From Polyangiaceae bacterium (lineage in GTDB: Bacteria; Myxococcota_A; Polyangia; Polyangiales; Polyangiaceae): 64,000 nt of DNA. The notes below the pieces were generated by a model. That model ran no database searches. It was not told where the DNA came from and saw nothing but the letters and a program-made list of their open reading frames with translations. Every line of letters starts with the position of its first letter. The stretch's first letter is position 1. Of the stretch, positions 36,538-46,255 are shown piece after piece. The stretch is from NCBI GenBank assembly GCA_013214025.1, contig JABSRN010000003.1:124001-188000 (forward strand). The letters run 5' to 3'. Both the position numbers and the translations under genes were made by a program.

Positions 36538-39281
36538 TGTTGGATTCCAATTTCCGTTCGCAACGTTACGAAGACGCCGATTCCGAGTGGGTTAGCGGTT
36601 TCGGCCTCGGTCGCGTGAAATGTCTCATCGTCTGTCGTGGCCCCGTACGCAAAGAGGCCATGGAGATCTTCGAGCGCATGGGGGTCGAGTGCGGGATGTT
36701 GCTGTCCGAGAAGGATTCCATCGTCTACCCGCGATGTTTGGCTCCAGAACTACGCGGATTGGAATATTCGGAGAACGTTCATCGTGTGCCGGATTACATG
36801 GGCTCGGGCCAAGAAGAGAAGCTCGCGCGAATCCTGCAGATCACAGCTATCGCTCATGACAACGGCTACACGCACCTGTTTGCTGGCTACGGTTTCATGG
36901 CCGAGGACGCGGAGTTCATCCGCGCCGTAGAAGACGCCGGTATCATCTTCGTGGGCCCCTCTTCGAGCGTGGCTCAGCGCGCGGGCGCCAAGGACGAGGC
37001 CAAGAAGCTAGCCCGGAGTCTCGGCAACTCGGTCATTCCCGGTGTCGACAATATTTCGGCTATCTGCCTGCTCCACAAGTCCAAGGACCGCGGCGCTCTC
37101 GAAGTATTGGCGAAGAAGCACAGCCTGTCCTTCCAGTACGACGATAGTTTGTCCTTGCCGGACAACGCCGACGCTCTATTGCTTCTCGGCTACGCCGCAC
37201 AGGTTGAATTAGTGACAATCGAAGAACTGCAGGCTGAGGCCGGCGGGCAGTCCGCAACCATTTGGAAGAAGTACCCTGGTAAGCGGATTCGCTTTAAGCA
37301 TATCGGTGGCGGTGGCGGCAAAGGTCAGCGAGTCGTGGCTCAGCCAGGCGATGTGTCCTCCGCGGTGATGGACATCTTGGCCGAATCCAAGGTGGTGCAA
37401 CCGGGATCCAACCGAAACTTCCTATTAGAGCTCAACATCGAAATCAGCCGTCACAATGAGATCCAGATCATTGGCAACGGCGATTGGTGTGTCTCCCTTG
37501 GTGGGCGCGACTGTTCGCTTCAGATGCACGAGCAAAAGCTACTGGAGCTCTCCCTCACTCAAGAGCTGCTTGAGGCGGAGATAGAGGCATCTGCTGGCTT
37601 AGCTGCCGCGGCGGTGCTCAAACGAGATCTGGTCACGCTTCAGGCTATGGAAGCAGAAGGTGAGCGTTTCGGCGCCGCCGTGAACCTCGATAGTGTTTCA
37701 ACCTTCGAGTGCATTGTGGACGGCAACGACCACTTCTTCATGGAGATGAATACGCGCATTCAAGTGGAGCATGGCGTCAGCGAGTTGGTGTACCGACTTT
37801 GTTTCACGAACCCCGACGATGCGACCGATTGTTTTTACGTCGATCAACTGATCGAAGCGATGGTGCTGCTCAGTGTGCACGGCAGCCGCTTGCCCAAGCC
37901 CACCAGGGTCTCGCGTAGCCTCTCCGGCGCCGAGGTCCGAGTGAACGCCACTAACGCGAGCCTGCAGCCCCATGCCGGAGGCGTGATCCGGTACTGGTCG
38001 CCGCCCATCGAAGGCGAAATTCGTGATGACCAAGGCATTGGGGGGCGCAACCCGGATACGGGCGCTTTCGTTTACTACAACCTAGCGGGCGCCTACGATT
38101 CCAACATCGCGCTGCTGCTCACCGACGGAACGACCCGGGAAGACAACCTGGAGCGTATCTCGGAGATTTTGCGCTCCACCGAGCTGCGAGGCCGTGATCT
38201 AGAAACGAACCTTTCGGTACATTACGGATTGGTCAGCTGGATTTTGGGTCACGGCGCGATGGTGAAACCCACCACGCGTTTCATGGGGCCTTACCTGGCG
38301 GGAGTGGGCGCGCTTCAGACGATCTTGCGCGATGTCGACTTGGATCTCACTTGGGCGGATCTGCTGGGTCGACAATCGGAGGATTCGGCGAAGCTCGCTC
38401 TGCGCCGGCAGCAGACCCTAATACTCCGTCCCTTGGGGGCACTATTTGGAGACCCACATCTATTGGCGGGTTATATCGGCTGCCACGAGGGCACCCTGTG
38501 GAGCGCCGGCGGCAAGCCGAAGTTCTTGGCGAACCCGCTAGAGGTACTGAACGCGCTGTACCGTTATCTCAACTTGGACGCGTCTCCGGGTAAGCCACCG
38601 TCTGCCGAAATTTGGAGTCACGACTTGGACGTTCTGAGGGAGGGCCTTAGCTTTTACTCAGATCTACAGAAGCGTCTCGGTACCGATAGCTGGACGGAGA
38701 CCGAAGCGCTGCTGTCAGCTGATAGCGCGCCGAAGAACTTCGGCGGGGGCGCCGAGCTTTGGGCGGCCTGCAGGTCGGCTCATCGAGGCTTCACTGTTGC
38801 CGTGGACTTGCTCCTGATGGTGCCGCGAATTTCCCATCGCTCTGAGTTCGGTCAGATCCGCGTGGATGACCAATTGGAATGCCACTTCCCGGACCGTTTC
38901 ACAGACGCGGAGCAGGCCGCGACTCTGGCGCGTTCCCTGGTTCCGCCGCCTGCTGCCAGCTCCGATGAAATCGTTGCCCCCACGGGAGGTCACTTCTACT
39001 CGCGCGAAGCGCCGCATTTGCCGGTGCTAGTGCAGGAGGGGGACCGCTTTGAGGCAGGTCAGCCGCTGTTCGTCATCGAAGTGATGAAGATGTTCAACAA
39101 GGTGCTTGCGCCCTTCGCCGGAACGGTGACCCGCGTGCTTCAGGAGAGCGACGGCACCATCATCGCCAAGGGCCAGACTATTTTCAAAGTGACGCCCGAT
39201 GAGGTCGTACAGGTCGAGTCCCTGGAGCAGATCCAGAAGCGTCGCCATCGGGTGACGCACGGCTTGTTGGGCCAGGTCTGA
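36534..39281 (+). CDS. biotin carboxylase / biotin carboxyl carrier fusion (alpha subunit), divergent
   Basis: 915 residues. N-terminal biotin carboxylase domain (about 25-180), ATP-grasp part with [15 protein letters not shown] and the active-site [17 protein letters not shown], a long middle domain, and a C-terminal biotinyl domain with the attachment lysine K852 in [12 protein letters not shown] (EVMKM instead of the usual EAMKM). Between the ATP-grasp entry PGVDNIS (about 172) and the glycine loop there is an insertion of roughly 70 residues compared with ordinary enzymes, with the usual AxxIGYPVxxKA segment absent. It carboxylates its own biotin with bicarbonate and ATP for the upstream carboxyltransferase. 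Confidence 0.9.
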   Translation: MMLDSNFRSQRYEDADSEWVSGFGLGRVKCLIVCRGPVRKEAMEIFERMGVECGMLLSEKDSIVYPRCLAPELRGLEYSENVHRVPDYMGSGQEEKLARILQITAIAHDNGYTHLFAGYGFMAEDAEFIRAVEDAGIIFVGPSSSVAQRAGAKDEAKKLARSLGNSVIPGVDNISAICLLHKSKDRGALEVLAKKHSLSFQYDDSLSLPDNADALLLLGYAAQVELVTIEELQAEAGGQSATIWKKYPGKRIRFKHIGGGGGKGQRVVAQPGDVSSAVMDILAESKVVQPGSNRNFLLELNIEISRHNEIQIIGNGDWCVSLGGRDCSLQMHEQKLLELSLTQELLEAEIEASAGLAAAAVLKRDLVTLQAMEAEGERFGAAVNLDSVSTFECIVDGNDHFFMEMNTRIQVEHGVSELVYRLCFTNPDDATDCFYVDQLIEAMVLLSVHGSRLPKPTRVSRSLSGAEVRVNATNASLQPHAGGVIRYWSPPIEGEIRDDQGIGGRNPDTGAFVYYNLAGAYDSNIALLLTDGTTREDNLERISEILRSTELRGRDLETNLSVHYGLVSWILGHGAMVKPTTRFMGPYLAGVGALQTILRDVDLDLTWADLLGRQSEDSAKLALRRQQTLILRPLGALFGDPHLLAGYIGCHEGTLWSAGGKPKFLANPLEVLNALYRYLNLDASPGKPPSAEIWSHDLDVLREGLSFYSDLQKRLGTDSWTETEALLSADSAPKNFGGGAELWAACRSAHRGFTVAVDLLLMVPRISHRSEFGQIRVDDQLECHFPDRFTDAEQAATLARSLVPPPAASSDEIVAPTGGHFYSREAPHLPVLVQEGDRFEAGQPLFVIEVMKMFNKVLAPFAGTVTRVLQESDGTIIAKGQTIFKVTPDEVVQVESLEQIQKRRHRVTHGLLGQV

Positions 39282-39300
39282 TCGCCCGAGTTCTGTTACG

Positions 39301-39348
39301 TCTGGGCTCCTAGGATTCTGGGCTCCTAGGGTTCTGGGCTCCTAGGAT
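39301..39348. repeat. 16-bp direct repeat, three copies
   Basis: tctgggctcctaggat / tctgggctcctagggt / tctgggctcctaggat in a row. The last copy supplies the stop codon and final codons of the convergent RND pump gene. Confidence 0.92.
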
Positions 39349-42300
39349 TCTGGTGGCCGCTCCGCCTCAGGTGGGGCGTACAGGTTGCGTACGCCTCCGA
39401 CCAATCGGGACGCGCTATTCTGGATGTCCTCAACGATGTGGTAGATGGCGGGCACTAATAGCAGCATCAGCGTCGTGGCCAGCAGGACGCCAAAACCCAG
39501 ACTCACGGCCATGGGAATGATGAACCGTGCCTGAGTTGAAGTCTCAGTGATCATCGGCATCAATCCGAAGAAGGTGGTCAACGAGGTTAGTAGAATGGGC
39601 CGAAAACGCTGGACGCCGCCAATCACCAGCGCGTCGCCGACATTCTTGCCTTCCGCTCGGGCTTCGTTGACGGCCACGATCAAGATGAGGGAGTCGTTGA
39701 TCACCACACCGGATAAGGCGACCATGCCCATCATGCTGATCATGCTCAGATCGTAGCCCATGAACACGTGGCCCCAGATAGCGCCAATGAGGCCGAAGGG
39801 GATCACGGCCATGATGATAAGCGGCTGAACGTAGCTCCGAAATACGATCGCGAGCAGAGCAAATATCGCCAACATGCTGATCCCGAAGCCGCGCTTGAGG
39901 GAGCCCAGCGTACGCGCTTGTTCGCGTTGCTCACCCTGCAGGGAATAACCGAGCCCTGGGTATCGGCTGGCCAGATCCGGCAGACTGTTGTCGCGGAGTC
40001 GTTCGGACACAAGCGTGGCGTTGGTGACCGTCGCCTCCACGTCGGCCCTTACATTGAGGCGTCGCTGCCCAGCGCGTCGCTTGATTTCCGAGTGAGATCG
40101 GCGACGGGACACCTCGGCGGCTGACGCCAAGGGGATTTCTCCTCCACGAGGGGTGCGAATCATGAGGGTTTCGATATCGTGTTCGCTGCGGCGCTCCGAC
40201 TCGGGAAGTCGCACGTAGGCGCGGACTTCGTCCCTGCCGCGCTGCTGGCGGGCGGCCTCGGCTCCGAAGAACGCGCTACGAACTTGGGTGGCAAGAGACC
40301 GTGCGGTCACACCTAGGGCTTGGACCTCGGGGCGCACCTTGAAGTCGAGTTGAGCTTTCCCGGCGCTGTACCCGTCGTCGATATCGATAACGCCATCGAA
40401 GCCACGGAGAGCTGCGGCGAGTTCGGCGGAGGCAGCCCTAAGGGCATCCAAGTTGTGGTGGGTGAGTTCGATGTCAATGGGGGAACCGGCGTTCGGTCCA
40501 GTGGAGAAACCGAATGATAGGGACTCGATGCCGGCCACCTCGCCCATTTTTTCTCTCCATCTCTGGGCGAATTCTTGGGAGCTAAAATTCCTATGGGTTA
40601 GCGGTACGAGCGAGATGGCCACTTCGCTGAGGTGGCTGCCTCGGTTGTAATTGCCGGGTCGCGCGCCGTGCCCCATCGTGCCAGTGGCGCCGATTTGGGA
40701 GAAGATTCCGCGACTGAGCTCCTGCTCCTCGCCCATATCTTCGAGCACCTCTTGGGCGGAACGGACGAGTCGCTGGGTGGCTGCTTGAGTCTCCACGTTG
40801 GCGGTACCGAAGGGGTAACGAAGGTTGGCGATGACGACATCGCCGTCGACCTTAGGCAAGAAGGTGAATTGCAAGCGTCCACCCGCCACCAATCCCAAGG
40901 AGGCGATCAACACAGCCAGACAGATGGCACAGGTGAGATATCGGCCGCGGATCGCGGCAGCCAGGACGGGGGAGTAGACACGGTGGATCAGCGCTTCCAC
41001 CATGCGGCTGACCTTCTGCTGCTGGCGATGTATTAAGCCAAAAAAACGTCCGGGCTCAGTGCTGATATGGGCGAGATGTGCCGGCAATATGAGTAGCGAC
41101 TCCACCAGACTGATGCACATGACCGAAATGACGACGATGGGGATCAGTCTGAAAAAATTGCCTCCAGGACCAGGCACAAATAGCAACGGGACAAACGCGA
41201 TGATGGTCGTGCTGACGGCGAATATTACCGGCGTGGAGACAGAGTGAACCCCCTCGATAGACGCCTGCAACGAGGGCAGCCCCTGAGTCCGTTTCTGGTG
41301 AATAGCTTCGCCGATCACGATGGCGTCGTCGACCACCATGCCCAGCGTGATGATGAACGCGAACATCGAAATCATGTTGATGGATGCGTTGGCCGAGGGA
41401 AGGAACAACAAGGCCCCGACGAAGGAAACCGGGATCCCTAGGGTCACCCAGAAGGCCAGACGGATGTCGAGGAACAGCCCCAAGATGACGATCACCAACA
41501 ACAGACCCATAAGGCCATTGCGGATCATTAGGTCGCGGCGACCTCGATACATTTCCGACGAGTCTCCCCAGGTGGAGAGCGTGAGGCTTGGCGGAAGCGT
41601 CGGTTGCTTTTTCTTGATGTAGCGATGTACGGCGGCTGCGACTTCGATGGGCGTCTGGTCACCGACCCGGAAGACCTTGACGACCGCGGCACGCTCCCCA
41701 TTGTAGTGGGCGGCCTGGTCGGTATCCGCGAAGCCGTCCCTGATGTCGGCGATGTCGGCGAGCCGTACTTCTGTGCCGTCCGCCTCGCTTAGCACAATGA
41801 TATCCCGGAATTCCGAGCCCGTACTTCTGCGTTCTGTGGTGCGGACTAGGACCTCGCCGGCGGTTGTTTTGATGCCACCCCCTGGAACCTCCACGGAGGT
41901 CTGACGGATTTTTTCTGCGATGCCACCCAGCGTGAGTCCGTATCGACGGAGCGTCTCTTTGGGAACATCAATGCTGATTTCTGGTGCGCGGACTGCCGAG
42001 AGATCCACAACGGTGATCTCATCTTCCAGGATCAGCTCTTGGCGAATCTCTTCACTCAGAGCTCTCAGGGTGGTCTCGCTCTGATCACCGTGCACGACGA
42101 GGGAGATGACCTGCTTGCGGTTTGTCGCGAGACTGATCACGGGGCGCTCTACGTTGTCCGGAAAACTAGTCACCCGGTCGACGGCGCTCTTGACGTCCGC
42201 CAGTGCGCGATTGGTGTCGGTGCCCGTCAACAGTTCCACTGCGATGACTGCCGAGCCCTGGGAGGCGGTGCTGCGGATATCTTTCACGCCGTCCACAGCG

Positions 42301-42569
42301 CGCACCGCCTCTTCCACCGAAAGCACCACACCCTGTTCTACTTCCGCCGGGCTAGCTCCGGGATAAGCCGTCTGGACGAGCACCAACTCCATTTCGAAAG
42401 TCGGGAAAACCTCCTGTTTGATCTGAGGGGCGATCATCAAGCCGCCCACCAGCAACATGACCATCAACAAGTTGGACGCGACTGCGTTCCGCGTCATCCA
42501 CGTGAGCGGTCCGACTTTGGACGGAGCTGAAGCAGACTCGTCGGCGGGGCTAGGGTCCGGATTGGGCAT
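39342..42569 (-). CDS. RND-family efflux transporter, inner-membrane pump
   Basis: 1075 residues from the ATG at 42567-42569. Helix 1 NLLMVMLLVGGLM, porter domain with AYPGASPAEVEQGVVLSVEEAV, and the helix-4 region with GMVVDDAIVIGEAI, where the paired Asp used for proton relay in AcrB is present as DDA. A second set of helices ends with VIPFGLIGAIWGHVFMGYDLSMIS and GVVINDSLILIVAVNEAR. The sequence is of the multidrug/hydrophobe type and not a metal pump. No adaptor or outer-membrane factor is adjacent; the tetR-adaptor pair at 32171-34065 is the nearest partner candidate. Confidence 0.94.
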   Translation of the reverse strand: MPNPDPSPADESASAPSKVGPLTWMTRNAVASNLLMVMLLVGGLMIAPQIKQEVFPTFEMELVLVQTAYPGASPAEVEQGVVLSVEEAVRAVDGVKDIRSTASQGSAVIAVELLTGTDTNRALADVKSAVDRVTSFPDNVERPVISLATNRKQVISLVVHGDQSETTLRALSEEIRQELILEDEITVVDLSAVRAPEISIDVPKETLRRYGLTLGGIAEKIRQTSVEVPGGGIKTTAGEVLVRTTERRSTGSEFRDIIVLSEADGTEVRLADIADIRDGFADTDQAAHYNGERAAVVKVFRVGDQTPIEVAAAVHRYIKKKQPTLPPSLTLSTWGDSSEMYRGRRDLMIRNGLMGLLLVIVILGLFLDIRLAFWVTLGIPVSFVGALLFLPSANASINMISMFAFIITLGMVVDDAIVIGEAIHQKRTQGLPSLQASIEGVHSVSTPVIFAVSTTIIAFVPLLFVPGPGGNFFRLIPIVVISVMCISLVESLLILPAHLAHISTEPGRFFGLIHRQQQKVSRMVEALIHRVYSPVLAAAIRGRYLTCAICLAVLIASLGLVAGGRLQFTFLPKVDGDVVIANLRYPFGTANVETQAATQRLVRSAQEVLEDMGEEQELSRGIFSQIGATGTMGHGARPGNYNRGSHLSEVAISLVPLTHRNFSSQEFAQRWREKMGEVAGIESLSFGFSTGPNAGSPIDIELTHHNLDALRAASAELAAALRGFDGVIDIDDGYSAGKAQLDFKVRPEVQALGVTARSLATQVRSAFFGAEAARQQRGRDEVRAYVRLPESERRSEHDIETLMIRTPRGGEIPLASAAEVSRRRSHSEIKRRAGQRRLNVRADVEATVTNATLVSERLRDNSLPDLASRYPGLGYSLQGEQREQARTLGSLKRGFGISMLAIFALLAIVFRSYVQPLIIMAVIPFGLIGAIWGHVFMGYDLSMISMMGMVALSGVVINDSLILIVAVNEARAEGKNVGDALVIGGVQRFRPILLTSLTTFFGLMPMITETSTQARFIIPMAVSLGFGVLLATTLMLLLVPAIYHIVEDIQNSASRLVGGVRNLYAPPEAERPPES

Positions 42570-42668
42570 CGGTGACCGCGGGTCAGAAGGTGACCGTAAG
42601 TGTAGAGCGGTGGCGCAGGGGGGCAACCGGGTAATGCGAAAGTGTATGAAAATAAGGGAAAATTAATG

Positions 42669-42701
42669 GTCGCTCAGGGGCCGAAGCGGAGCCTGAGCGA
42701 C
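42669..42701. repeat. 10-bp perfect hairpin in divergent intergenic region
   Basis: GTCGCTCAGG and CCTGAGCGAC flank a 13-base loop in the space between the RND pump start and the next gene. No T run follows, so an operator or a structured leader is more likely than a terminator. The rest of 42570-42807 shows nothing else. Confidence 0.55.
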
Positions 42702-42792
42702 TGCGATCGCCGTACAAAGCGGTGCGTCGCCCGGCCGGAGAAACTGCCGTTCAGCTGGCGACGGTGAACATCACCCCGCCCGTGTAGGCGGG

Positions 42793-42801
42793 TGCTATCG
42801 T
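42793..42801 (+). promoter_or_regulatory. extended -10 box TGCTATCGT, leaderless start predicted
   Basis: Ends six bases before the ATG at 42808; no ribosome site. Same geometry as at 14811, 17364 and 25368. Confidence 0.55.
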
Positions 42802-42807
42802 TTCGTC

Positions 42808-43227
42808 ATGCATGAACCGGGGCCCTCCTCCGCACGTGACGTACTCAATGGCCTGGCCACCTTTAAGTCGAAGTGGCCAGGTGGTTGGAGCTGGGATGCC
42901 CGACTGGACTGCATCTGTTCGTCATTTCGCTGCGACGATAACATCATCGCCGAAACCGCTATCAAGCCTCTGTTCCCCATCATGTGGGCGGAGGGCAATT
43001 TACGTGAGTCGCCCATCGTTGTGCAGCAATTAGTCGAACGCTGCGGCGGGCTCCGCGCCGAGCAATTCATGTACTGCAGCCAACCTGTGGGTGGGAGCTT
43101 CTTGTTCGGCTTGTGGTGGCCCTGGGGGGACGATGTAACGCTATCGTTCCGGCTCGGTTTGGGCGGCGCCTCTAGGCAACGTGATTTGGTGCAATTACGT
43201 GATTTGTTCGCCGTCGATCTTTACTGA
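42808..43227 (+). CDS. protein of unknown function
   Basis: 139 residues, no family recognised. No signal peptide or membrane helix. Two halves: an N-terminal part with WPGGWSWDARLDCICSSF and a C-terminal part rich in aromatic residues (GGSFLFGLWWPWGDDVTLSFRLGLGG). The promoter-like box six bases upstream and normal codon use support a real gene. It is followed after 61 bases by another unknown gene on the same strand, possibly co-transcribed. Confidence 0.6.
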   Translation: MHEPGPSSARDVLNGLATFKSKWPGGWSWDARLDCICSSFRCDDNIIAETAIKPLFPIMWAEGNLRESPIVVQQLVERCGGLRAEQFMYCSQPVGGSFLFGLWWPWGDDVTLSFRLGLGGASRQRDLVQLRDLFAVDLY

Positions 43228-43288
43228 GGTGTTGGAGCCCGATCCGGCTGCATGGAGTGACGCGGTTAACCAGCGTCGGCTGAAGTAG

Positions 43289-44089
43289 ATGTTCGTTGTT
43301 GCGATTACCCGATGGGGAGGCGAGCCCGGCGCGAAGGCGAATGAGTCTCAGCTGGGACTGCTAGCAGAACTCGCTGGGGTCGGCGCCTACGATGCTCGGC
43401 AGTTGGCCGCGCGTGACATTCCTGTGATTGCTGTACGCACCTTGGACTCAGCCGAGGCTTCGGCGGCTCTCGGAAGGATCATCCGGGAAGGCATGGGAGC
43501 TGTGGCGTGTGACGTTGGGGTTGTCAATCCTCTGCGGGTTCGTGCCTTCCGTTTGGAGGAGACGTCTCTGCACATAACCAGCGGCAATGGAGAACCCCGA
43601 ATAGGAGACCCGGATAAGTGGGAAACCCTGGGGTTTTCAGACGTCGTCTCCATCATATTGACGCTTTGCAAGACCGATGACCGATCCGTCGAGACCGTGA
43701 TGGTGATGGAAACCGACGCTTCGGGCGACAGGCACGAGCAGCGTTACGAGCAGCACAGTTCTAAGCAGTCAGCGGAGCGGGTGCTCTATGTGTACAACTC
43801 CTCGGGGACGGTGGTGGCGTCTATGGGTCAGGAAAGCGTGCGTTTCGGCGGCATGGGGCAGCCCTTAGAACGCACGACCTTGGGCAATTTCAACAAGTTG
43901 TTGGGCCTTCTCCGTGCACGATGCGCCGGCGCTTATTTCGACGACCGCATGCTGCATCGAGCCCGTGTCGCGGGGACCGTGTCGATTCGTGGAGCCTCCA
44001 ACGACCAAACCGTCAGCACGACCAACCGCGGCGAGACAGATTTGGCCGCGCATTTGTTGACCGTTGCCCAGCTCCAGAAGCAGCTCTGA
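43289..44089 (+). CDS. protein of unknown function
   Basis: 266 residues, soluble, no signal peptide. Begins MFVVAITRWGGEPGAKANES and has an alpha/beta-looking N-terminal 90 residues (LLAELAGVGAYDARQLAARDIPVIAVRTLDSAEAS), then a mixed region with RAFRLEETSLHI and a long middle beta part. No catalytic motif could be assigned. It ends 28 bases before the stop of the convergent ScyE-like gene. Confidence 0.65.
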   Translation: MFVVAITRWGGEPGAKANESQLGLLAELAGVGAYDARQLAARDIPVIAVRTLDSAEASAALGRIIREGMGAVACDVGVVNPLRVRAFRLEETSLHITSGNGEPRIGDPDKWETLGFSDVVSIILTLCKTDDRSVETVMVMETDASGDRHEQRYEQHSSKQSAERVLYVYNSSGTVVASMGQESVRFGGMGQPLERTTLGNFNKLLGLLRARCAGAYFDDRMLHRARVAGTVSIRGASNDQTVSTTNRGETDLAAHLLTVAQLQKQL

Positions 44090-44117
44090 GCGCCACTGTG
44101 ACGCGCGATGCGCTGGC

Positions 44118-45374
44118 CTAGAGGGTGATTCGCTCTATGAATCCGCTGAGCGTCTCGCTTCCTATGCCAGTTGCGTTAGGAATCCGGCGCCCTGGCGTTC
44201 CCATGCCCTGGCTGATCCAGAGTTGATTGCCACTCAATAACAGGTTGCTGGGCGTATCCAGCCCGGTGGCGAGCACGGTGACGGAATGTCGCTTGGCTTC
44301 AATACGTAGCAGGCGCCCAGAGTGACGACGGAAGCCGCCGTGGGAAACACCCCGACTGAAGGACTTTCGATCCGGTGTGGGATCCAGAAAGGAATCGCAA
44401 AGCTCCAATGCATAGATGGTCCCATCGGCGCTGACTGCCAGATCAGTCGGCGCGGTTAGCCCGACCAAGAGCGGTCGCCATTTGAAGCTTTGCGGGTCCA
44501 TTTCGATGATCGAGCCCGAACTGGGCACCAATTCTGTCCCGTCGCCAGCTGACTCGCCAACAGGCGATCCGCCAAACACGCTGATCAGTAGCTTGCCGCT
44601 CTGGGGGTTGAGATCGATATAGGCGGGCACAGCGTCTTGGCCGTCAGCCAATTTCGGCAGCTTGAGTAGCTGGCTCGCGTGACCCGCGTCGTTGATGCGG
44701 ATGATCTCGTCGCTTGAGCTAGACACGGCGAACCACTCGCTACGCTGCGCCGAAAATACGATGTCGTTCAGCGTGCCCTCGATCTCGGACCACTTCGAAA
44801 CTTGTTTGTCACGCAAGAGAAACAGGCTGGACGCGCCATCAAAGGGCGCGTGGGTGACAACCATTTTCGCCCCTCCACCAGCGATGCCTGCCATCCCGAA
44901 AACCTCGTCGCGATGGACGATGTCGAGAATATTCGTAGAGAACTGTCGTCCGAGTAATACTGTGCGTTCGCCCGGGTCATCGAAATCTCCATCGTGGTTC
45001 CGATCGCGGAACTCGCTAAGCGACCCGGTGAAAGGCGCGTTCGGGTTGCCGGTTCCCGCCTGGCTTACCAATAGGACTCCTGCTTCGGTTTCGTAGAGGC
45101 CGCGCGGATTGACCAAGCCGCTCGCCACCCGGACTCTCGGCTTCAGCTCGTGGGGAGGCATTTTGGGGAGCGTCCACTCGCTCGCGGCGGGATGCTGAGG
45201 GGTGACGGACGTCGCGTGTTGCTCATTAGTCGTGGCGGGACCCTCGGCAAGCCGCCCGCCGCTGTGGGGGGGGCCCTGGGGCGGGCCGCAGCCCAGCTGA
45301 CAGCTAGCGATGACTGACAGAAGAGGGGCCAGCAGTGCGCTGCCCTGTCGCCGGCAGGCTCGGTAACTCCACAT
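44118..45374 (-). CDS. ScyD/ScyE-like beta-propeller lipoprotein
   Basis: 418 residues from the ATG at 45372-45374. Signal region with several cysteines (LLSVIASCQLGCG), Pro-rich linker, then about 330 residues of NHL-like propeller blades: ASGLVNPRGLYETEAGVLLVSQAGTGN, a calcium-loop-like FRDRNHDGDFDDPGE, GLTAPTDLAVSADGTIYALEL and GLDTPSNLLLSGNQLWISQG. This blade pattern, starting at GLxNPRG, is that of the ScyD/ScyE family known from cyanobacterial scytonemin clusters. It is divergent from the ebo operon 168 bases away. The family call is by motif, not by search. Confidence 0.68.
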   Translation of the reverse strand: MWSYRACRRQGSALLAPLLSVIASCQLGCGPPQGPPHSGGRLAEGPATTNEQHATSVTPQHPAASEWTLPKMPPHELKPRVRVASGLVNPRGLYETEAGVLLVSQAGTGNPNAPFTGSLSEFRDRNHDGDFDDPGERTVLLGRQFSTNILDIVHRDEVFGMAGIAGGGAKMVVTHAPFDGASSLFLLRDKQVSKWSEIEGTLNDIVFSAQRSEWFAVSSSSDEIIRINDAGHASQLLKLPKLADGQDAVPAYIDLNPQSGKLLISVFGGSPVGESAGDGTELVPSSGSIIEMDPQSFKWRPLLVGLTAPTDLAVSADGTIYALELCDSFLDPTPDRKSFSRGVSHGGFRRHSGRLLRIEAKRHSVTVLATGLDTPSNLLLSGNQLWISQGMGTPGRRIPNATGIGSETLSGFIERITL

Positions 45375-45528
45375 GATGCTCACGCGTAACTTGGGGCGCC
45401 ACATTCTACAAGTGCGCACGCTGTCGGATCGGTGTCGTGAGCGCTTGCGCACGCTGGCGCCACGGGGGAGGTGGATGTCGGAGCCGCGCTTGGGTGTCAG
45501 CGGACTGGCACTTCCTTGGATCTCGCGC

Positions 45529-45534
45529 TAGCGT
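45529..45534 (+). promoter_or_regulatory. -10-like box TAGCGT before the first ebo operon
   Basis: GCGCTAGCGT ends seven bases before the ATG at 45542. The TG part of the extended box is replaced by CG, so it is a weaker match than the others. It fixes the EboA start at 45542 over longer upstream frames. Confidence 0.4.
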
Positions 45535-45541
45535 TTCCGGC

Positions 45542-46237
45542 ATGCCGGAGTCAGTCACGAACTTGACCGCATTGACAGCGGGCGTTGCTGAGGTGATTCG
45601 GCAGGCTGCCGGAGAAGTGCCTTCAGTTTGGCTCACCGAACGGCTTGAACTGCATCGCCGTCAGCCCGACGCTCGTGCCTGGGCGCGGGATTTTTCGCGA
45701 GTATCCAGACGTATGGGGAGACGCGCGCTGAGGCCCAGCTCAGCCGACGTATCGCGGTTGCAGCTACTGGGATTGGCTTGGCCCGATGCTAGCTTCGCGG
45801 TCGGCGCTTTGGCTCGCTGGTTGTTGGTGACTCTGCCCGCCGAGACCGCCCAGCGGCGAGTATGGATTGGCGCTCAGCTCAACTACGGCGACGCCGACGA
45901 GCAGTCGGTGTTGCTCCGCTCCTTGCCGTTCGTAGACCATTCAGGCGAGCTGGTGGATTTGGCGGTGGAGGCCGGGCGCACCAATGCGCTGGACGTGTTT
46001 GCGGCGATCGCCTGCCACAACCCCTATGCGGCTCGACACTACACGGAAGCGCAGATGAACCAACTGGTGATGAAGGCTGTCTTCCTAGGGTTGTCGCTAC
46101 AGGACATCTTGGGACTGCAAGCGCGTAAAAACGCCGAGTTGGCACGCATGGCTAGAGATTTCGCCGCAGAGCGACGCTCCGCGGGACGGTCGATTCCTGA
46201 GGATCTTGGCGTAATAGCCGACGCCGGCGGGCTGTGA
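45542..46237 (+). CDS. eboA: EboA family protein
   Basis: 231 residues, mostly helical. The C-terminal third is characteristic: LAVEAGRTNALDVFAAIACHNPYAARHYTEAQMNQLVMKAVFLGLSL (read as DVFAAIACHNPYAARHY and NQLVMKAVFLG), the part by which EboA is recognised. Its biochemical role is unknown; it occurs only with other ebo genes. First gene of a four-gene operon (EboA, EboB, EboF-type, metallophosphoesterase). The EboB start follows after 18 bases. Confidence 0.88.
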   Translation: MPESVTNLTALTAGVAEVIRQAAGEVPSVWLTERLELHRRQPDARAWARDFSRVSRRMGRRALRPSSADVSRLQLLGLAWPDASFAVGALARWLLVTLPAETAQRRVWIGAQLNYGDADEQSVLLRSLPFVDHSGELVDLAVEAGRTNALDVFAAIACHNPYAARHYTEAQMNQLVMKAVFLGLSLQDILGLQARKNAELARMARDFAAERRSAGRSIPEDLGVIADAGGL

Positions 46238-46255
46238 CGCGCTAGGACTGGGTCT

